This document shows positions 8,786-18,693 of a DNA stretch of 64,000 nt, piece after piece; position 1 is the stretch's first letter, and every line of letters begins with the position of its first letter. The notes beneath the pieces were generated by a model that was given only the letters and a program-made list of their open reading frames with translations, was not told the DNA's origin and did no database searches. Position numbers and translations under genes: made by a program. This DNA is from Paenibacillus sp. JNUCC32 (GTDB taxonomy: Bacteria > Bacillota > Bacilli > Paenibacillales > Paenibacillaceae), in contig NZ_CP062260.1 in the NCBI RefSeq assembly GCF_014863545.1, forward strand, positions 3,977,001 to 4,041,000, given 5' to 3'.

Positions 8786-9544
8786 TCAGACTCCGGTGCT
8801 CGCATTCACGGAACCGATCTTGGCCGCAATCGGGCCAAGCGCCTCCTGCTGACGCTCGATAAGCTCGCGGATTCCCTGTTCTCCCAGCTCCAGGATCTGA
8901 TCCAGCTCCTCGCGGGAAAACGGGCTCTCTTCGCCGGTTCCCTGAACCTCAACGAATTTGCCGCTTCCGGTCATGACCAGGTTCATGTCCACCTTCGCCT
9001 TGGAATCCTCTTCATAGTTCAGATCCAGCAGCGCCTGTCCGCCGGCAATGCCCACGCTAATGGATGCCAGGTAGTCCGTGATCGGGAATACCGCTAATTT
9101 ATGTTGTTCTGCAATTTTATTTACAGCTATGGCTAAAGCTACAAATGCTCCTGTAATGGAGGTGGTCCGCGTTCCGCCATCCGCCTGGATTACATCGCAG
9201 TCCAGCGTAATCGTCCGCTCGCCAAGAGCATGCAGATTCACAACAGACCTGAGCGCTCTGCCGATCAGCCGCTGAATTTCCATCGTCCGGCCACTGAGTT
9301 TACCGCGATTGGCTTCCCGTTGGTTGCGGGATTGTGTTGCGCGCGGCAGCATTGAATATTCAGCCGTCACCCAGCCCTTTCCTTGTCCTTTCAGAAACGG
9401 GGGAACTTTCTCGTCCACGGTTGCCGTAATCAGCACCTTGGTGTCTCCCATCTCGATGTACACGGAGCCTTCCGCATATTTATTCACATGGGTCGATAAA
9501 TTCATCGGTCGGAGCTCATCGCTCTTACGTCCGTTAGATCTCAT
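8786..9544 (-). CDS. rph: Ribonuclease PH
   Basis: Phosphorolytic 3'-exoribonuclease that trims tRNA 3' ends. Family motifs visible: LRP near the N-terminus, [56 protein letters not shown] and [19 protein letters not shown]. 252 residues, as expected. GGAGGC lies before the ATG. Downstream of gerM and almost touching rdgB, so a shared transcript is likely. Confidence 0.97.
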   Translation of the reverse strand: MRSNGRKSDELRPMNLSTHVNKYAEGSVYIEMGDTKVLITATVDEKVPPFLKGQGKGWVTAEYSMLPRATQSRNQREANRGKLSGRTMEIQRLIGRALRSVVNLHALGERTITLDCDVIQADGGTRTTSITGAFVALAIAVNKIAEQHKLAVFPITDYLASISVGIAGGQALLDLNYEEDSKAKVDMNLVMTGSGKFVEVQGTGEESPFSREELDQILELGEQGIRELIERQQEALGPIAAKIGSVNASTGV

Positions 9545-9659
9545 GTTTTCTGCCTCCTACTTCTTATCGCAATCCTGATTAGCATTCCCTATTCTACCAA
9601 AGTGCAGGCACAAAAGCACCTTTTGCGGGGGAAATTTCCCAAAGCTGGCGGAGAATCGG

Positions 9660-10718
9660 TCAGATCGAGATTTCGTTGATGAACTCCGGACGGCTGACGG
9701 GCTCGCTATAATTTCGGCTATCCGTTCCAACCACCTCCGTGAGATCGTTCATCCGGATTTTCACTTTGGCATCATCCGCATTCTCGGCTACGGTAAGCAC
9801 GACGGCCTGCAGCAGCTCGGTCGGAACCTGCTCTCCCTGTTCAAACATGCTGTCCTGAAGCGATACGGTTACGGCTCCGTCCTCCCCTTTTTCAACCGCC
9901 GCAACGGTGGTGTCATCCGGGATGACCTCAACCAGTCCGTCGCCATACTGCGGTCCGCGAATCAGCTCGTTTAAGGCCGCCTTCACCGCGTCTTGTCCGG
10001 TTGGAACAAGTCTTGTGACCGGCACGTAGTACTGAATGCCTTCCGGCGTCACCGACGAGAAATAGACCGTGACCGGTGAAGAGTTCGTGTACAAGGCATC
10101 ATCCGCTTTTTGAAGATTGATTCCCATCGAACGTGAAAGCGGACGGTCCAGCGGCGTGTGATTGACCGGCATTTCCGTCAGTTTGACGCCGTCCACCCAT
10201 ACCTGCATCTGCTCGATGCCTTCATGTCCTGTCAGCGTCCACGTCAACGCCTCCAGGATTCTCCGTTCATCTGCCGCTTTATATTCCGCAAATGATTTAT
10301 TGAATTCGACGACCGCCAATTTGCTCTCCGGATCGACTGTCACGTTATGGACCTGCGTACCGGCAGGCAATACCGCCTGGAAGCCCTGTGGAACATAGCC
10401 CGCGTAACGGCCTCCGTTCACCAGCACTTCAAGGGATTCCTTCACCACGCTGGCGCCCTCCACCTTCGGAATGCCCAAGGTTACAGGTGCCAGCATCCCC
10501 CGTGCATCCGCAAGATATACCGTTGTCTGCATGCCGATGTCTCCTTGAGCCGCCGTGGATCCGGCCGTGTTCAGCATCTGCTTCTCCACTTGCGCAGGCG
10601 GCGGGTCAATCGCTTCCGATTGCTTCCCGGATAACATGCCGCAGCCGGACATCACGATCGGAACAGCAAGCAGCCCGGCGGCGGAAAGCCTGCGAAGAGT
10701 ACGTGGATTACGTTTCAT
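9660..10718 (-). CDS. gerM: GerM-type spore lipoprotein with two GerMN domains
   Basis: Required in B. subtilis for sporulation and germination; it sits at the outer forespore/mother-cell interface. The N-terminus has a lipoprotein signal ending VMSGC (lipid-anchored Cys26). Two copies of the ~110-residue GerMN domain follow, the first around residues 65-180 (MQTTVYLADARGMLAPVTLGIPK) and the second around 205-340 (SPVTVYFSSVTPEGIQYYVPVTR). 352 residues, close to the known protein. SD GGGAGG before the ATG. Upstream of rph as in B. subtilis, which supports the name. Confidence 0.92.
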   Translation of the reverse strand: MKRNPRTLRRLSAAGLLAVPIVMSGCGMLSGKQSEAIDPPPAQVEKQMLNTAGSTAAQGDIGMQTTVYLADARGMLAPVTLGIPKVEGASVVKESLEVLVNGGRYAGYVPQGFQAVLPAGTQVHNVTVDPESKLAVVEFNKSFAEYKAADERRILEALTWTLTGHEGIEQMQVWVDGVKLTEMPVNHTPLDRPLSRSMGINLQKADDALYTNSSPVTVYFSSVTPEGIQYYVPVTRLVPTGQDAVKAALNELIRGPQYGDGLVEVIPDDTTVAAVEKGEDGAVTVSLQDSMFEQGEQVPTELLQAVVLTVAENADDAKVKIRMNDLTEVVGTDSRNYSEPVSRPEFINEISI

Positions 10719-10809
10719 GTATTGTTCCTCCCTAACATTTTTTTGTACAGGTTGTACTCCTATGTATACGAGCCCTTTCCAAAAAAATAACTCTCAGTTT
10801 TGCCCTTTC

Positions 10810-10838
10810 TGGACAAAGGGGTGCGGAAAAAGTACAAT
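10810..10838 (+). promoter_or_regulatory. Sigma-A promoter of pgpA-like gene
   Basis: TGGACA, 17 nt, TACAAT, located 47 nt before the start codon in the divergent intergenic region with gerM. Confidence 0.7.
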
Positions 10839-10884
10839 CGTCGTAAGCATCTTCATCAACCACGAAAATGAGGTGAGTTCCATC

Positions 10885-11448
10885 ATGGCAGAAAACGATT
10901 CAAACATTCCATACAGCCTGAACAGCAAGAAGGTAGCGGAAGCGACACGGAGCCTGCTGCATAAGCGTGGAATCAAGTTGGAGGAAATCGCGGAGCTGGT
11001 GATGATCCTTCAGAAAAAATACTACCCGAATTTGACGATGGAAGAGTGCATCGAGAACGTGGATGCCGTACTCAGCAAACGTGAAGTGCAAAACGCGGTG
11101 TTAACCGGCATTCAATTGGACATTTTAGCCGAGGAAGGCAATCTCATATCCCCGCTTCAAGAAATGCTCGCCAATGACGAAGGGTTATACGGCGTGGATG
11201 AAGTCCTGGCATTTTCCATCGTTAACGTGTACGGAAGCATCGGCTTCACCAATTACGGGTATATCGACAAACTCAAACCCGGCATTCTTGAGCAATTGAA
11301 TGATAAATCGAGCGGCCGCGTACATACCTTTCTCGACGACATCGTCGGCGCGGTTGCCGCAGCCGCCAGCAGCCGGATCGCCCATCGCAAGCAAGCCGAC
11401 CGGGAGATCGAGCTGTACGGTACGACCGAAGAGCTTCCAAAAGAATAA
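10885..11448 (+). CDS. Phosphatidylglycerophosphatase A-like protein (YutG type)
   Basis: The PgpA/YutG family dephosphorylates phosphatidylglycerophosphate or acts as a related soluble helical protein. Seen here: 187 residues, no membrane helices, an N-terminal helical region (KVAEATRSLLHKRGIKLEEIAELV) and the typical core ending in GFTNYGYIDKLKPG and a long helical FLDDIVGAVAAAASSRIAHR. The Firmicute YutG form lacks the membrane helices of E. coli PgpA, so enzymatic activity is a family inference. The open frame extends upstream, but the ATG at 10885 has GAGGTGA and a promoter at the right distance. Confidence 0.85.
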   Translation: MAENDSNIPYSLNSKKVAEATRSLLHKRGIKLEEIAELVMILQKKYYPNLTMEECIENVDAVLSKREVQNAVLTGIQLDILAEEGNLISPLQEMLANDEGLYGVDEVLAFSIVNVYGSIGFTNYGYIDKLKPGILEQLNDKSSGRVHTFLDDIVGAVAAAASSRIAHRKQADREIELYGTTEELPKE

Positions 11449-11456
11449 ACCACTTC

Positions 11457-11494
11457 AAAAAGGGAGATTCGCTCAGTGTGCGAATCTCCCTTTT
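11457..11494 (+). terminator. Terminator of pgpA-like gene
   Basis: A 14-bp stem AAGGGAGATTCGC/GCGAATCTCCCTT flanked by A5 and T4, 8 nt after the stop codon. Confidence 0.9.
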
Positions 11495-11766
11495 CCAGCC
11501 TGCCGGAAGATTGCGGCTTATCCGCAACCGCGACCTACCATTTTCGAACCGACGGGCTGATTTCAAAGAATCATAGACGATAGCAGGTAGAAACGCAGCC
11601 GGGATTCGGACCCGAGTGCTGAGTTTCTTCCTTTATAAGAAGGCTGGTCACCGCATGAAAAATCGGGCGGCCCCTTCACATCAATCGGTAAATCTATCTA
11701 TTCATTTTTACGAGTCTCGATCATATGTTATGTTGAAGCACAATCCAATAGAGGATCTATGGAAAG
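11495..11766. other. Intergenic stretch without a supported gene
   Basis: Between the pgpA-like gene terminator and the glgP terminator. Short open frames occur, but none has an SD or recognisable product. Nothing else is seen. Confidence 0.6.
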
Positions 11767-11795
11767 CCCCGCCATTTCTATGGCGGGGTTCTTTT
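11767..11795 (-). terminator. Terminator downstream of glgP
   Basis: Stem CCCCGCCAT/ATGGCGGGG with TTCT loop, 27 nt downstream of the glgP stop. The T-run (TTCTTTT) is better on the + strand, so it may work in both directions. Confidence 0.75.
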
Positions 11796-11815
11796 ATATG
11801 CATCGATATCGTTGA

Positions 11816-14260
11816 CTATCCCTTCAGGCCAACCTTCACAGGCGAAACATTCCAGATGTCGGAGGCATAGCGGTGAATCGTATTATCGCTCGAGAAATGT
11901 CCCGAGTGCGCGATATTGACGATCGACTTCTCGGTCCAGGACCGGGCATTCAAATAAGCATCATCAATGGCCGACTGGGTTGCGACATAACTGGCAAAGT
12001 CCTCTAACACAAAAAACTCGTCATTATGGTCCAGCAGGGACTGCAGGATCTGCCCGAACTCCAGCTCGTGGCAGCAGAACGGGCCCGAGGAAATCAACTG
12101 ATTCAGCACGCGGGCGATTCTCGGGTCCTGCTCATACCGCTCCCTGGATACATAAGCCCCCGTCCTGTAATACGCTAACACGTCCTCCAGCTCCAATCCG
12201 AAGAGGAACATATTCTCTCTGCCGAGCAGCTCGAACATTTCCACGTTAGCCCCATCCAGCGTTCCGATGGTCAACGCGCCGTTCATCATGAACTTCATGT
12301 TTCCCGTGCCGGAGGCTTCCTTGCCGGCCGTGGAAATCTGCTCGCTTACATCGGCTGCCGGAATAATCTTCTCCGCGAGTGAGACCGAATAATTTTCAAG
12401 AAACAGCACCTGCAGTTTGTCATTGACCTGCGGATCCTTATTCACGACATCCGCAACGACGTTAATGAGTTTGATGATGCTTTTGGCCAGATAGTAACCC
12501 GGCGCTGCCTTCGCGCCAAAAATGACGGTACGGGGAACGCGATCCATGCCCGGCTGATCCTTAATCTCGTTATACACATGCATGACGCGTAAAATATTCA
12601 GCAATTGCCGCTTATAGCCGTGCAGCCGCTTCACGTGCACATCGAATATGGAATCGGGATTGACCGCGATCCCTTGTTTATTCGCGATATAATCGGCAAG
12701 CCGCTCTTTATTGCTCCGTTTGATCCGCTGAATGCCCTGCTGGAAGGCGGAGTCGTTCTTCAGTCCCTTGAGCTGAATTAATCGACGCGGATCCGTAATC
12801 CATGAATCGCCGATACCATCGCAGATCCATTGACTCAGGCCGGGGTTGCTGTGCATCAGCCAGCGCCGGTGGGTAATCCCGTTCGTTTTGTTGCTGAAAC
12901 GCTCCGGATACAGCTCATAGAATGGTTTCATGACCTGCGTCTTCAGCAGCTCCGTGTGCAGTGCGGCCACGCCGTTCACGTGATAGCTGCCCACGATCGC
13001 CAAATTGGCCATGCGGATCTGGTCGCTTTCCAAGATGGCGAGCTGGAAGATGCGCTCATGATCGCCAGGATAACGGTCCAGCAGCATGCCGCAGAAGCGC
13101 TTGTTGATCTCTTCGATGATCATGTAAATGCGCGGCAGCAGCTCACGGACCATGCCGGCAGGCCATTTCTCCAACGCTTCGCTAAGCAGCGTATGGTTCG
13201 TATACGATACGGTCCGGCTCGTGATGTCCCACGCCTCATCCCAGCCGAAGCCCTTGTCGTCGATCAGAATTCGCATCAGCTCCGGAATCACCAAGGTCGG
13301 GTGGGTATCATTGATATGAATGGCAACATGTTCGGGAAGCTCATGATAGGTTTTGCCCAGCTTGTCGAACGTTCTAAGAATGCTCTGAACGCCGGCCGAA
13401 CAGAGGAAGTACTGCTGCTTGAGGCGAAGGAGCTTGCCTTCGTATGCCGAATCATCCGGGTACAAAAACTCCGATATCGATTCGACCGAACGGTTGTATT
13501 CCAAAAATTTATAATAGCTGTTATGATGATGGGCCGAACGGATTCTGGATATATCCGAGGCGGACTCGGCGCTCCACAGCCGCAGCGTGTTCACCTGCCC
13601 CTCGCCGTAACCGATGACCGGCACGTCATAAGGCACGGCCAGGACCCGTTCGTAGTCCGCCGTGCGAAACACGGTCCGCCCCTCCTGCACGTCCACCTCC
13701 ACGCGGCCCCAGAAGCGAACTTCCACCGCCTTGTCTGCCCGACGTTCTTCCCAGACGTTCCCCCGCTGGAGCCAGTTGTCGGGCAGCTCCACTTGATGGC
13801 CGTCGATGATCTTCTGTTCGAACAGGCCGTACTTATACCGGATGCCGCAGCCATGGCCTGCATAGCTAAGCGATGCCAACGAATCGAGAAAACACGCTGC
13901 AAGGCGTCCGAGCCCCCCGTTGCCTAGGCCCGCGTCCGGCTCCTGCTCCTCGATCTCATTCAAATTCCATCCCAGTTCCATAAGGCCGCTGCGGACCATA
14001 TCCAGCACGCCCAGGTTCAGCAGATTGTTGCCCATCAGCCGGCCGATCAAAAATTCAAGCGAGAAATAATACACCTGCTTCTGCCCGGTATCCCGGTATA
14101 TCCGGTTGGCATCGGCCCATTCCCGTCCGACATATTCCCGGATCATGCCGCCGATGATTTTGTAAACATCCTCAGCCGTTGCTTCCTCAAGTCCCTTCCC
14201 CAACCGACTCACCAATTGCTCCGTAAAGACCTGCTTGAATGTTTCCTTGTTGTTAAACAA
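11816..14260 (-). CDS. glgP: Glycogen phosphorylase
   Basis: Releases glucose-1-phosphate from the non-reducing ends of glycogen using phosphate and PLP. Seen: the N-terminal YYFSLEFLIGRLMGNNLLNLG, the DAGLGNGGLGRLAACFLDSLA block, LHGYKRQLLN, and the PLP-lysine segment EASGTGNMKFMMNGALTIGT near residue 655. Length 814. Start: TTG at 14260, 9 nt after AGGAGG. The longer upstream open frame has no SD and reads into the gap after glgD. It is the last gene of glgC-glgD-glgP, with a 37-nt gap after glgD. Confidence 0.95.
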   Translation of the reverse strand: MFNNKETFKQVFTEQLVSRLGKGLEEATAEDVYKIIGGMIREYVGREWADANRIYRDTGQKQVYYFSLEFLIGRLMGNNLLNLGVLDMVRSGLMELGWNLNEIEEQEPDAGLGNGGLGRLAACFLDSLASLSYAGHGCGIRYKYGLFEQKIIDGHQVELPDNWLQRGNVWEERRADKAVEVRFWGRVEVDVQEGRTVFRTADYERVLAVPYDVPVIGYGEGQVNTLRLWSAESASDISRIRSAHHHNSYYKFLEYNRSVESISEFLYPDDSAYEGKLLRLKQQYFLCSAGVQSILRTFDKLGKTYHELPEHVAIHINDTHPTLVIPELMRILIDDKGFGWDEAWDITSRTVSYTNHTLLSEALEKWPAGMVRELLPRIYMIIEEINKRFCGMLLDRYPGDHERIFQLAILESDQIRMANLAIVGSYHVNGVAALHTELLKTQVMKPFYELYPERFSNKTNGITHRRWLMHSNPGLSQWICDGIGDSWITDPRRLIQLKGLKNDSAFQQGIQRIKRSNKERLADYIANKQGIAVNPDSIFDVHVKRLHGYKRQLLNILRVMHVYNEIKDQPGMDRVPRTVIFGAKAAPGYYLAKSIIKLINVVADVVNKDPQVNDKLQVLFLENYSVSLAEKIIPAADVSEQISTAGKEASGTGNMKFMMNGALTIGTLDGANVEMFELLGRENMFLFGLELEDVLAYYRTGAYVSRERYEQDPRIARVLNQLISSGPFCCHELEFGQILQSLLDHNDEFFVLEDFASYVATQSAIDDAYLNARSWTEKSIVNIAHSGHFSSDNTIHRYASDIWNVSPVKVGLKG

Positions 14261-14297
14261 AAGAAAGTTCCTCCTGACGGATCGTTTTATTTTAGGA

Positions 14298-15401
14298 TCA
14301 GATCGAAATGTCCTTGGCAATGACAAAAGGTTTGCGAAAATCGCCTTGGAGCTTATGATCGCGAGAGATGAACACATCTTTATCGAGTATGACGTTCTCG
14401 AGCCTTACGTTTTCGCCGATGACGCATTTTTGCATAATGATGGAGTTATGGATGCTTGCGCCCCGCTTCACCTGGACCCCGCGGAACAGAATGCTGTTCT
14501 TCACTTCCCCGTCGATCTGGCATCCGTTGGCAACCAGCGCATTGCTTACATCGGCCGAATTCAGGTATTTGGCGGGAACCTCGTACTTGATCTTGGTGTG
14601 GACCGCCTGCTTGCGGAACAAGCTGTTATACGCCTTCGGATTCAGGAGGTTCATGCTCGTGCGGTAATAGCTTTCCAGGGAGTTGATCACTGCGTGATAT
14701 CCGAGGTATTCATATCCCGCAATGTTCAGCTTGTGCCGGTTTTGCATGATCGCGTCCCGAAAAAAGTTGTTGCCGCCATGGGCGATGCAATGATCGGCCA
14801 TCTCGAGAAAGCGCGATTTCTCCATCACGAACATCTCCATGTATACCGCATCATGCTTGTGTTCATAATGAATGTCCGTGACCATGCCGTCCTCGTCAAC
14901 TTCCAGGCGGGCGCAGGAACGATGCTCCTCCCTCGGTGCATTCACCCTGGTATACACGAGCGTTACGTCGGCGCCTTGCTCCAGATGGTACTCGTACACC
15001 TCGTTCAAATCCACCGTGCTGATATGCTGGCTGCCGGAATGCACGATAAACTTCGCCGCCCCCCGCTCAAAAAAATCGAGATTGTTATAAATATGCCGCA
15101 GCTCGCCGGCGGACACATCCGTTTCATCGTTCCAATCCGGCGGAAGAATGAACAGGCCGCCCCGTTTGCGATGCATATCCCACGGCCGGCCTTCGCCCAG
15201 ATGATCCATCAAGGAGCGGTATTTCCTGCGAACGAACAGGGCGATATCCTCAATGCCCGCATGCATCATATTGGACATCACAAAGTCGATCAGACGATAC
15301 CTTCCCGCGAAAGGGACGGCGGCCCCGCACCGGTAATACGTCAATTCACTCAGCACATCCCGTTCATGCTCCAAATTTATAATACCCATGAGTTCTCTCA
15401 T
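14298..15401 (-). CDS. glgD: Glucose-1-phosphate adenylyltransferase regulatory subunit GlgD
   Basis: Partner of GlgC in Firmicutes; GlgD homologues are largely non-catalytic and raise GlgC activity. Nucleotidyltransferase fold with degraded N-terminal signature (CGAAVPFAGRYRLIDFVMSN) in place of the GGxGxRL loop of GlgC, which supports the GlgD call. The C-terminal half is a left-handed beta-helix (VKNSILFRGVQVKRGASIHNS). 367 residues. The start is MRELMGII or the second Met four codons on; the SD is weak in both cases. 13 nt separate it from glgC. Confidence 0.93.
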   Translation of the reverse strand: MRELMGIINLEHERDVLSELTYYRCGAAVPFAGRYRLIDFVMSNMMHAGIEDIALFVRRKYRSLMDHLGEGRPWDMHRKRGGLFILPPDWNDETDVSAGELRHIYNNLDFFERGAAKFIVHSGSQHISTVDLNEVYEYHLEQGADVTLVYTRVNAPREEHRSCARLEVDEDGMVTDIHYEHKHDAVYMEMFVMEKSRFLEMADHCIAHGGNNFFRDAIMQNRHKLNIAGYEYLGYHAVINSLESYYRTSMNLLNPKAYNSLFRKQAVHTKIKYEVPAKYLNSADVSNALVANGCQIDGEVKNSILFRGVQVKRGASIHNSIIMQKCVIGENVRLENVILDKDVFISRDHKLQGDFRKPFVIAKDISI

Positions 15402-15414
15402 CTGCGCACCCGTC

Positions 15415-16596
15415 CTAACCTTGATTATTGTGGGACGAAGACGATTGAAGCAGCTTCAGGACGTCTTCATCATGACCGCTTACAAGCACAATCTGGGATG
15501 GATCTTCCGGCGGCGGACCGATCCGGGCATGATCTTGAATGACCATGTCCTCGGTCACGATCGCCCGGTGAATGCGAACATGGCTGCCGATGCGTACCTT
15601 GGGCATGATGACGGAATCGGTAATGACGCTGCCTTCCCCCACCTCCACGCCATAAAAGAGGACCGAATGCTCGACCTCGCCGCACACGGTGCAGCCTTCG
15701 TTGATCATGCTGTTCCGGACGACGCCGTTCGGAGAAATATACTCTGCCGGCTGATTCGGATTCCGGGTGTAAATGCGCCACAGCGGATCGTTCAGATCCA
15801 GCTTGGGCTGCTCGCTCAGCAGATCCATATTGGCTTCCCACAAGCTCTCGATGGTGCCGACGTCCTTCCAGTACCCTTCGAACGGATAAGCATACAGCGT
15901 TTTGCCGTCCGTGAGCATCCTCGGCAGAATGTCGTTGCCGAAATCATGGCTCGTATCCGGAAGGTCCGCATTCTGCAGTAAATAAGAACGCAGCAGCTTC
16001 CAGCGAAACAGATAAACGCCCATGGAAGCCGTTGTGCTCTTCGGATGCGTCGGCTTCTCCTCGAACTCGAAAATCCGGTAGTCCTCATCCGTGTTCACCA
16101 TGCCGAACCGTTTCGCTTCGTCCAGGCTTACTTCGATGACGGAGATGGTGCAATCGGCATCTTTCTCCTTGTGGTAAGCCAGCATGCGGTCGTAATCCAT
16201 CTTATAGATGTGATCACCCGACAAAATCAAAACGTGCTCGGGATCGTACTGGTCGATAAACTTGAGATTCCGGAAGATCGCATCCGCCGTCCCGCGGTAC
16301 CAGGTCGTCCCGTCCTCGCGTTCATGCGGCGGGAGCACGAAAACGCCCCCATTCAGCCGATCCATATCCCAATCGCTTCCTACGCCAATGTAGGAATGCA
16401 GAACCAGAGGCTCATACTGGGTGAGTACCCCGACCGTGTCGATTCCCGAATGGGAGCAGTTACTCAGCGGAAAATCAATGATCCGGTATGTACCCCCAAA
16501 ATAAACGGCCGGTTTGGCCAGCGTCTTGGTCAGGCCCTTCAGCCGTTTGCCTTGACCTCCTGCGAGCAGCATCGCGACTACTTCTTTTTTCTTCAT
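15415..16596 (-). CDS. glgC: Glucose-1-phosphate adenylyltransferase catalytic subunit
   Basis: Forms ADP-glucose from glucose-1-phosphate and ATP, the committed step to glycogen. The N-terminal loop [20 protein letters not shown] and [20 protein letters not shown] are intact. GDHIYKMDY is the metal/sugar-phosphate site. The C-terminal beta-helix shows hexapeptide-like repeats ([20 protein letters not shown]). 393 residues. SD AAAGGAG before the ATG. First gene of the operon. No glgA or glgB is present in the window, so glycogen synthesis genes are incomplete here. Confidence 0.96.
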   Translation of the reverse strand: MKKKEVVAMLLAGGQGKRLKGLTKTLAKPAVYFGGTYRIIDFPLSNCSHSGIDTVGVLTQYEPLVLHSYIGVGSDWDMDRLNGGVFVLPPHEREDGTTWYRGTADAIFRNLKFIDQYDPEHVLILSGDHIYKMDYDRMLAYHKEKDADCTISVIEVSLDEAKRFGMVNTDEDYRIFEFEEKPTHPKSTTASMGVYLFRWKLLRSYLLQNADLPDTSHDFGNDILPRMLTDGKTLYAYPFEGYWKDVGTIESLWEANMDLLSEQPKLDLNDPLWRIYTRNPNQPAEYISPNGVVRNSMINEGCTVCGEVEHSVLFYGVEVGEGSVITDSVIMPKVRIGSHVRIHRAIVTEDMVIQDHARIGPPPEDPSQIVLVSGHDEDVLKLLQSSSSHNNQG

Positions 16597-16967
16597 GACA
16601 GATTCTCCTTTGAGGGGCTTAATGAGATACGAATCCTATAACATGAAAATTGCAGAGTGAACCAAGGGAACGCTTCGATACGAAAAATGGCGGGTGGATC
16701 ATGGTGATCAGTGTTAAAGAAAAAAGCGCTTGAGGGAATGCCTTGCCAAACAGCAAAGGTACATCAACTATATGCGGGGTAGAGAGAAACTCTGACTCGA
16801 ATGAGGGAAGGCCGCCCCCATCTTAGGTATTCCTGCCTTCTCTTCTCTAAAAAAAGGCCGTGGAGACACTTGCCAAGCATCCTGATCGCGGCCGTTACGC
16901 CAGCAGCCTAAGGGCCACTTCAAAATATCGGATGCTCCATTATGTAGCCTTCTGAATCTATTAAACA
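16597..16967. other. Intergenic stretch upstream of glgC
   Basis: Likely holds the glgCDP promoter at its left end, but no convincing -35/-10 pair was found. A 77-codon minus-strand frame (16768-17001) overlaps a terminator and has no SD, so it was not called. Confidence 0.5.
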
Positions 16968-17020
16968 AAAAACCGCCCTTTCTACGCATGATGGAAGCCA
17001 ACGTACAAGAAGACGGTTTT
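16968..17020 (-). terminator. Likely terminator of the metallo-hydrolase gene
   Basis: The outer stem AAAACCG/CGGTTTT encloses a smaller hairpin TACG/CGTA. On the minus strand it ends GGCGGTTTTTTG, about 19 nt downstream of the stop at 17039. Confidence 0.65.
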
Positions 17021-17038
17021 ATTCATGTCTTGATTATA

Positions 17039-18061
17039 TCAGGAATGCGGCGGTTTCCGTACAGAAAAATAGCACATTCCGTCCCCGGTTTCGATCATCG
17101 CGGCTTCTCCGCGCCGGGCCAGCTCGGCGAGATGGGCCAGCGCTTCGCACATGGCGAAGCGCAGCTGGTGGATGCCGAGCTTATCGCCGAAGAGGGCGGT
17201 GCAGACCTCGTAGGCGGTGAGCCGTCCGGCAGCGCTCAGCATGCCGGCGATGGTGGTCAGGCGCTCCTCGTGATGGAGGAGGAGCGCGTCGATCCGTTCA
17301 CGGAAATGCGTGAACGGGTGGCGGTGTCCGGGATACGCCGTCCGGACATGCAGTTCCCGCAGGCGGCGCAGCCCTGCAAGGAAGAGTGCCAGCGGCTCGG
17401 CGTCGCTGCCGGGCACCAGGCTCACGTTAGGCGAGATTTGCGGCAGCACGGCATCGCCGCATAACAGGACGCCGCTGTCCGCATGGAAGAATGACAGATG
17501 CCCCGGAGCATGGCCGGCCGTTTGCACCGGCATCCAGATCCGGTTCCCCATCCGGAACGGCAGGTCCTCCCCGATGAACGAGATCTCCGGCTGCGGCGTG
17601 ACTTGGGGAAAGAAGCTGTTCAGATGCTCCGGCAGCAGGGCAAGCTTGGTTTCCGGCATGCCATGCTGCCGAAAGAACGCGGGGAGCGCACGATCCATCG
17701 AGGAATCCGCTCCCCACATCAGCATCGCTTCCCGATGCGCCCGCTCTGACATCCACACCTTCGCGCCCGAGCGTTCCTGAAACCACCCGGCAAGCCCGTA
17801 GTGGTCCGGGTGATGATGGGTCAGCACGACGGAGACGATGTCGCTGAAATCCATCTCCAACTGCTCCATCGCCGCCAACCATTCCCGCTCCGAGGAAGCC
17901 GTGCGCGGCCCCGGATCGATGACGGTCACCCCGTCATCTCCCCGCAGCACATAGCTGTTCACCCATCGTAACGGGTTGGACAGTGCAATTTTCACCTGAC
18001 TGAGCTGATGCTCTTCTATATAATGAATATCCGGGCTGGAGCCCTTCTCTTCCTGATTCAT
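17039..18061 (-). CDS. Metallo-beta-lactamase-fold hydrolase
   Basis: A zinc-dependent hydrolase of unknown substrate; the family includes glyoxalase II-like and lactonase-like enzymes. The metal motif THHHPDHYG lies at residues 81-89, with the later ligands in GHAPGHLSFFHADSG and LLCGDAVLP, and a C-terminal histidine in AYPGHRHPF. The C-terminal ~90 residues form a winged-helix-like helical tail (RIDALLLHHEERLTTIAGML...) seen in long MBL proteins of this type. 340 residues. SD GGAGG precedes the ATG. Monocistronic. Confidence 0.88.
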   Translation of the reverse strand: MNQEEKGSSPDIHYIEEHQLSQVKIALSNPLRWVNSYVLRGDDGVTVIDPGPRTASSEREWLAAMEQLEMDFSDIVSVVLTHHHPDHYGLAGWFQERSGAKVWMSERAHREAMLMWGADSSMDRALPAFFRQHGMPETKLALLPEHLNSFFPQVTPQPEISFIGEDLPFRMGNRIWMPVQTAGHAPGHLSFFHADSGVLLCGDAVLPQISPNVSLVPGSDAEPLALFLAGLRRLRELHVRTAYPGHRHPFTHFRERIDALLLHHEERLTTIAGMLSAAGRLTAYEVCTALFGDKLGIHQLRFAMCEALAHLAELARRGEAAMIETGDGMCYFSVRKPPHS

Positions 18062-18693
18062 CGTAGATGTAACCTCCGTCCGCAGTATGACTTATTATCC
18101 GACTCCTTCATCATAAGCTTGTAATCGGGATATGTATAGAAGGCTGCGGTGGTTTGTTTGCGGGGGCTATCGACAATCTGTGCCTTTTGAATGATAGATT
18201 GCTAGCGTGCCGCATTATGAATTGAGTGAGCTAGTATGTTCCAATAAAGGACGCTGCGCGTACGTATCGTTCCTCCAATCGCTGTTGCCCTCGGATTTTT
18301 CTTACTGTATATATCTATTGTAAAAATCCGATGGCAAAGGCGACCGCTGCCGCTTTTCCGGAATCGATTCGTCCGCTCCGCTGCTTCGTGCTTGTTCATC
18401 AAACGAACCATCTTCATAAACGAAAAAGCATCCCCTAAGGTCATACAACCTTGAGGAGGCCTTCTCCATTTACGGAAACCGTAGGTTCTCTAGAGCTAGC
18501 TGCGTACGCTCCATTATCCATCCTGTAAGTCGTTATTAGAGACTTGAAAGATGTGCACTTTCTGTTTTCGATTCACGAAATCCCTCTCCGGGAATTGCAC
18601 GTTCTGCAACTTCATGATCTTCCAAGTTCATTCCTTCTCATCATCCTCCAACTTCATGAATACTTGGCCTCATACTTAGAGGCTCTACAGCAT
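18062..18693. other. 632-nt intergenic stretch without a supported gene
   Basis: Between the hydrolase start and the proS stop. An 80-codon minus frame (18202-18444) has no clear SD or recognisable product. The segment 18590-18670 repeats CAACTTCATGA/CCAAGTTCATT-like words imperfectly. Possible remnant sequence; nothing else supported. Confidence 0.5.

Noticed and set aside
12830..13927. 365-codon + strand frame opposite glgP
   Set aside because: Antisense shadow of glgP with no SD or family features; glgP is unmistakable on the minus strand.
14235..15542. 435-codon + strand frame opposite glgD
   Set aside because: Shadow frame; glgD motifs are clear on the minus strand.
16768..17001. 77-codon minus-strand frame
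   Set aside because: Overlaps the likely terminator of the hydrolase gene and has no SD or recognisable product.
18202..18444. 80-codon minus-strand frame in the proS/hydrolase gap
   Set aside because: No SD, no domain, odd composition; could be a remnant but not supported as a gene.
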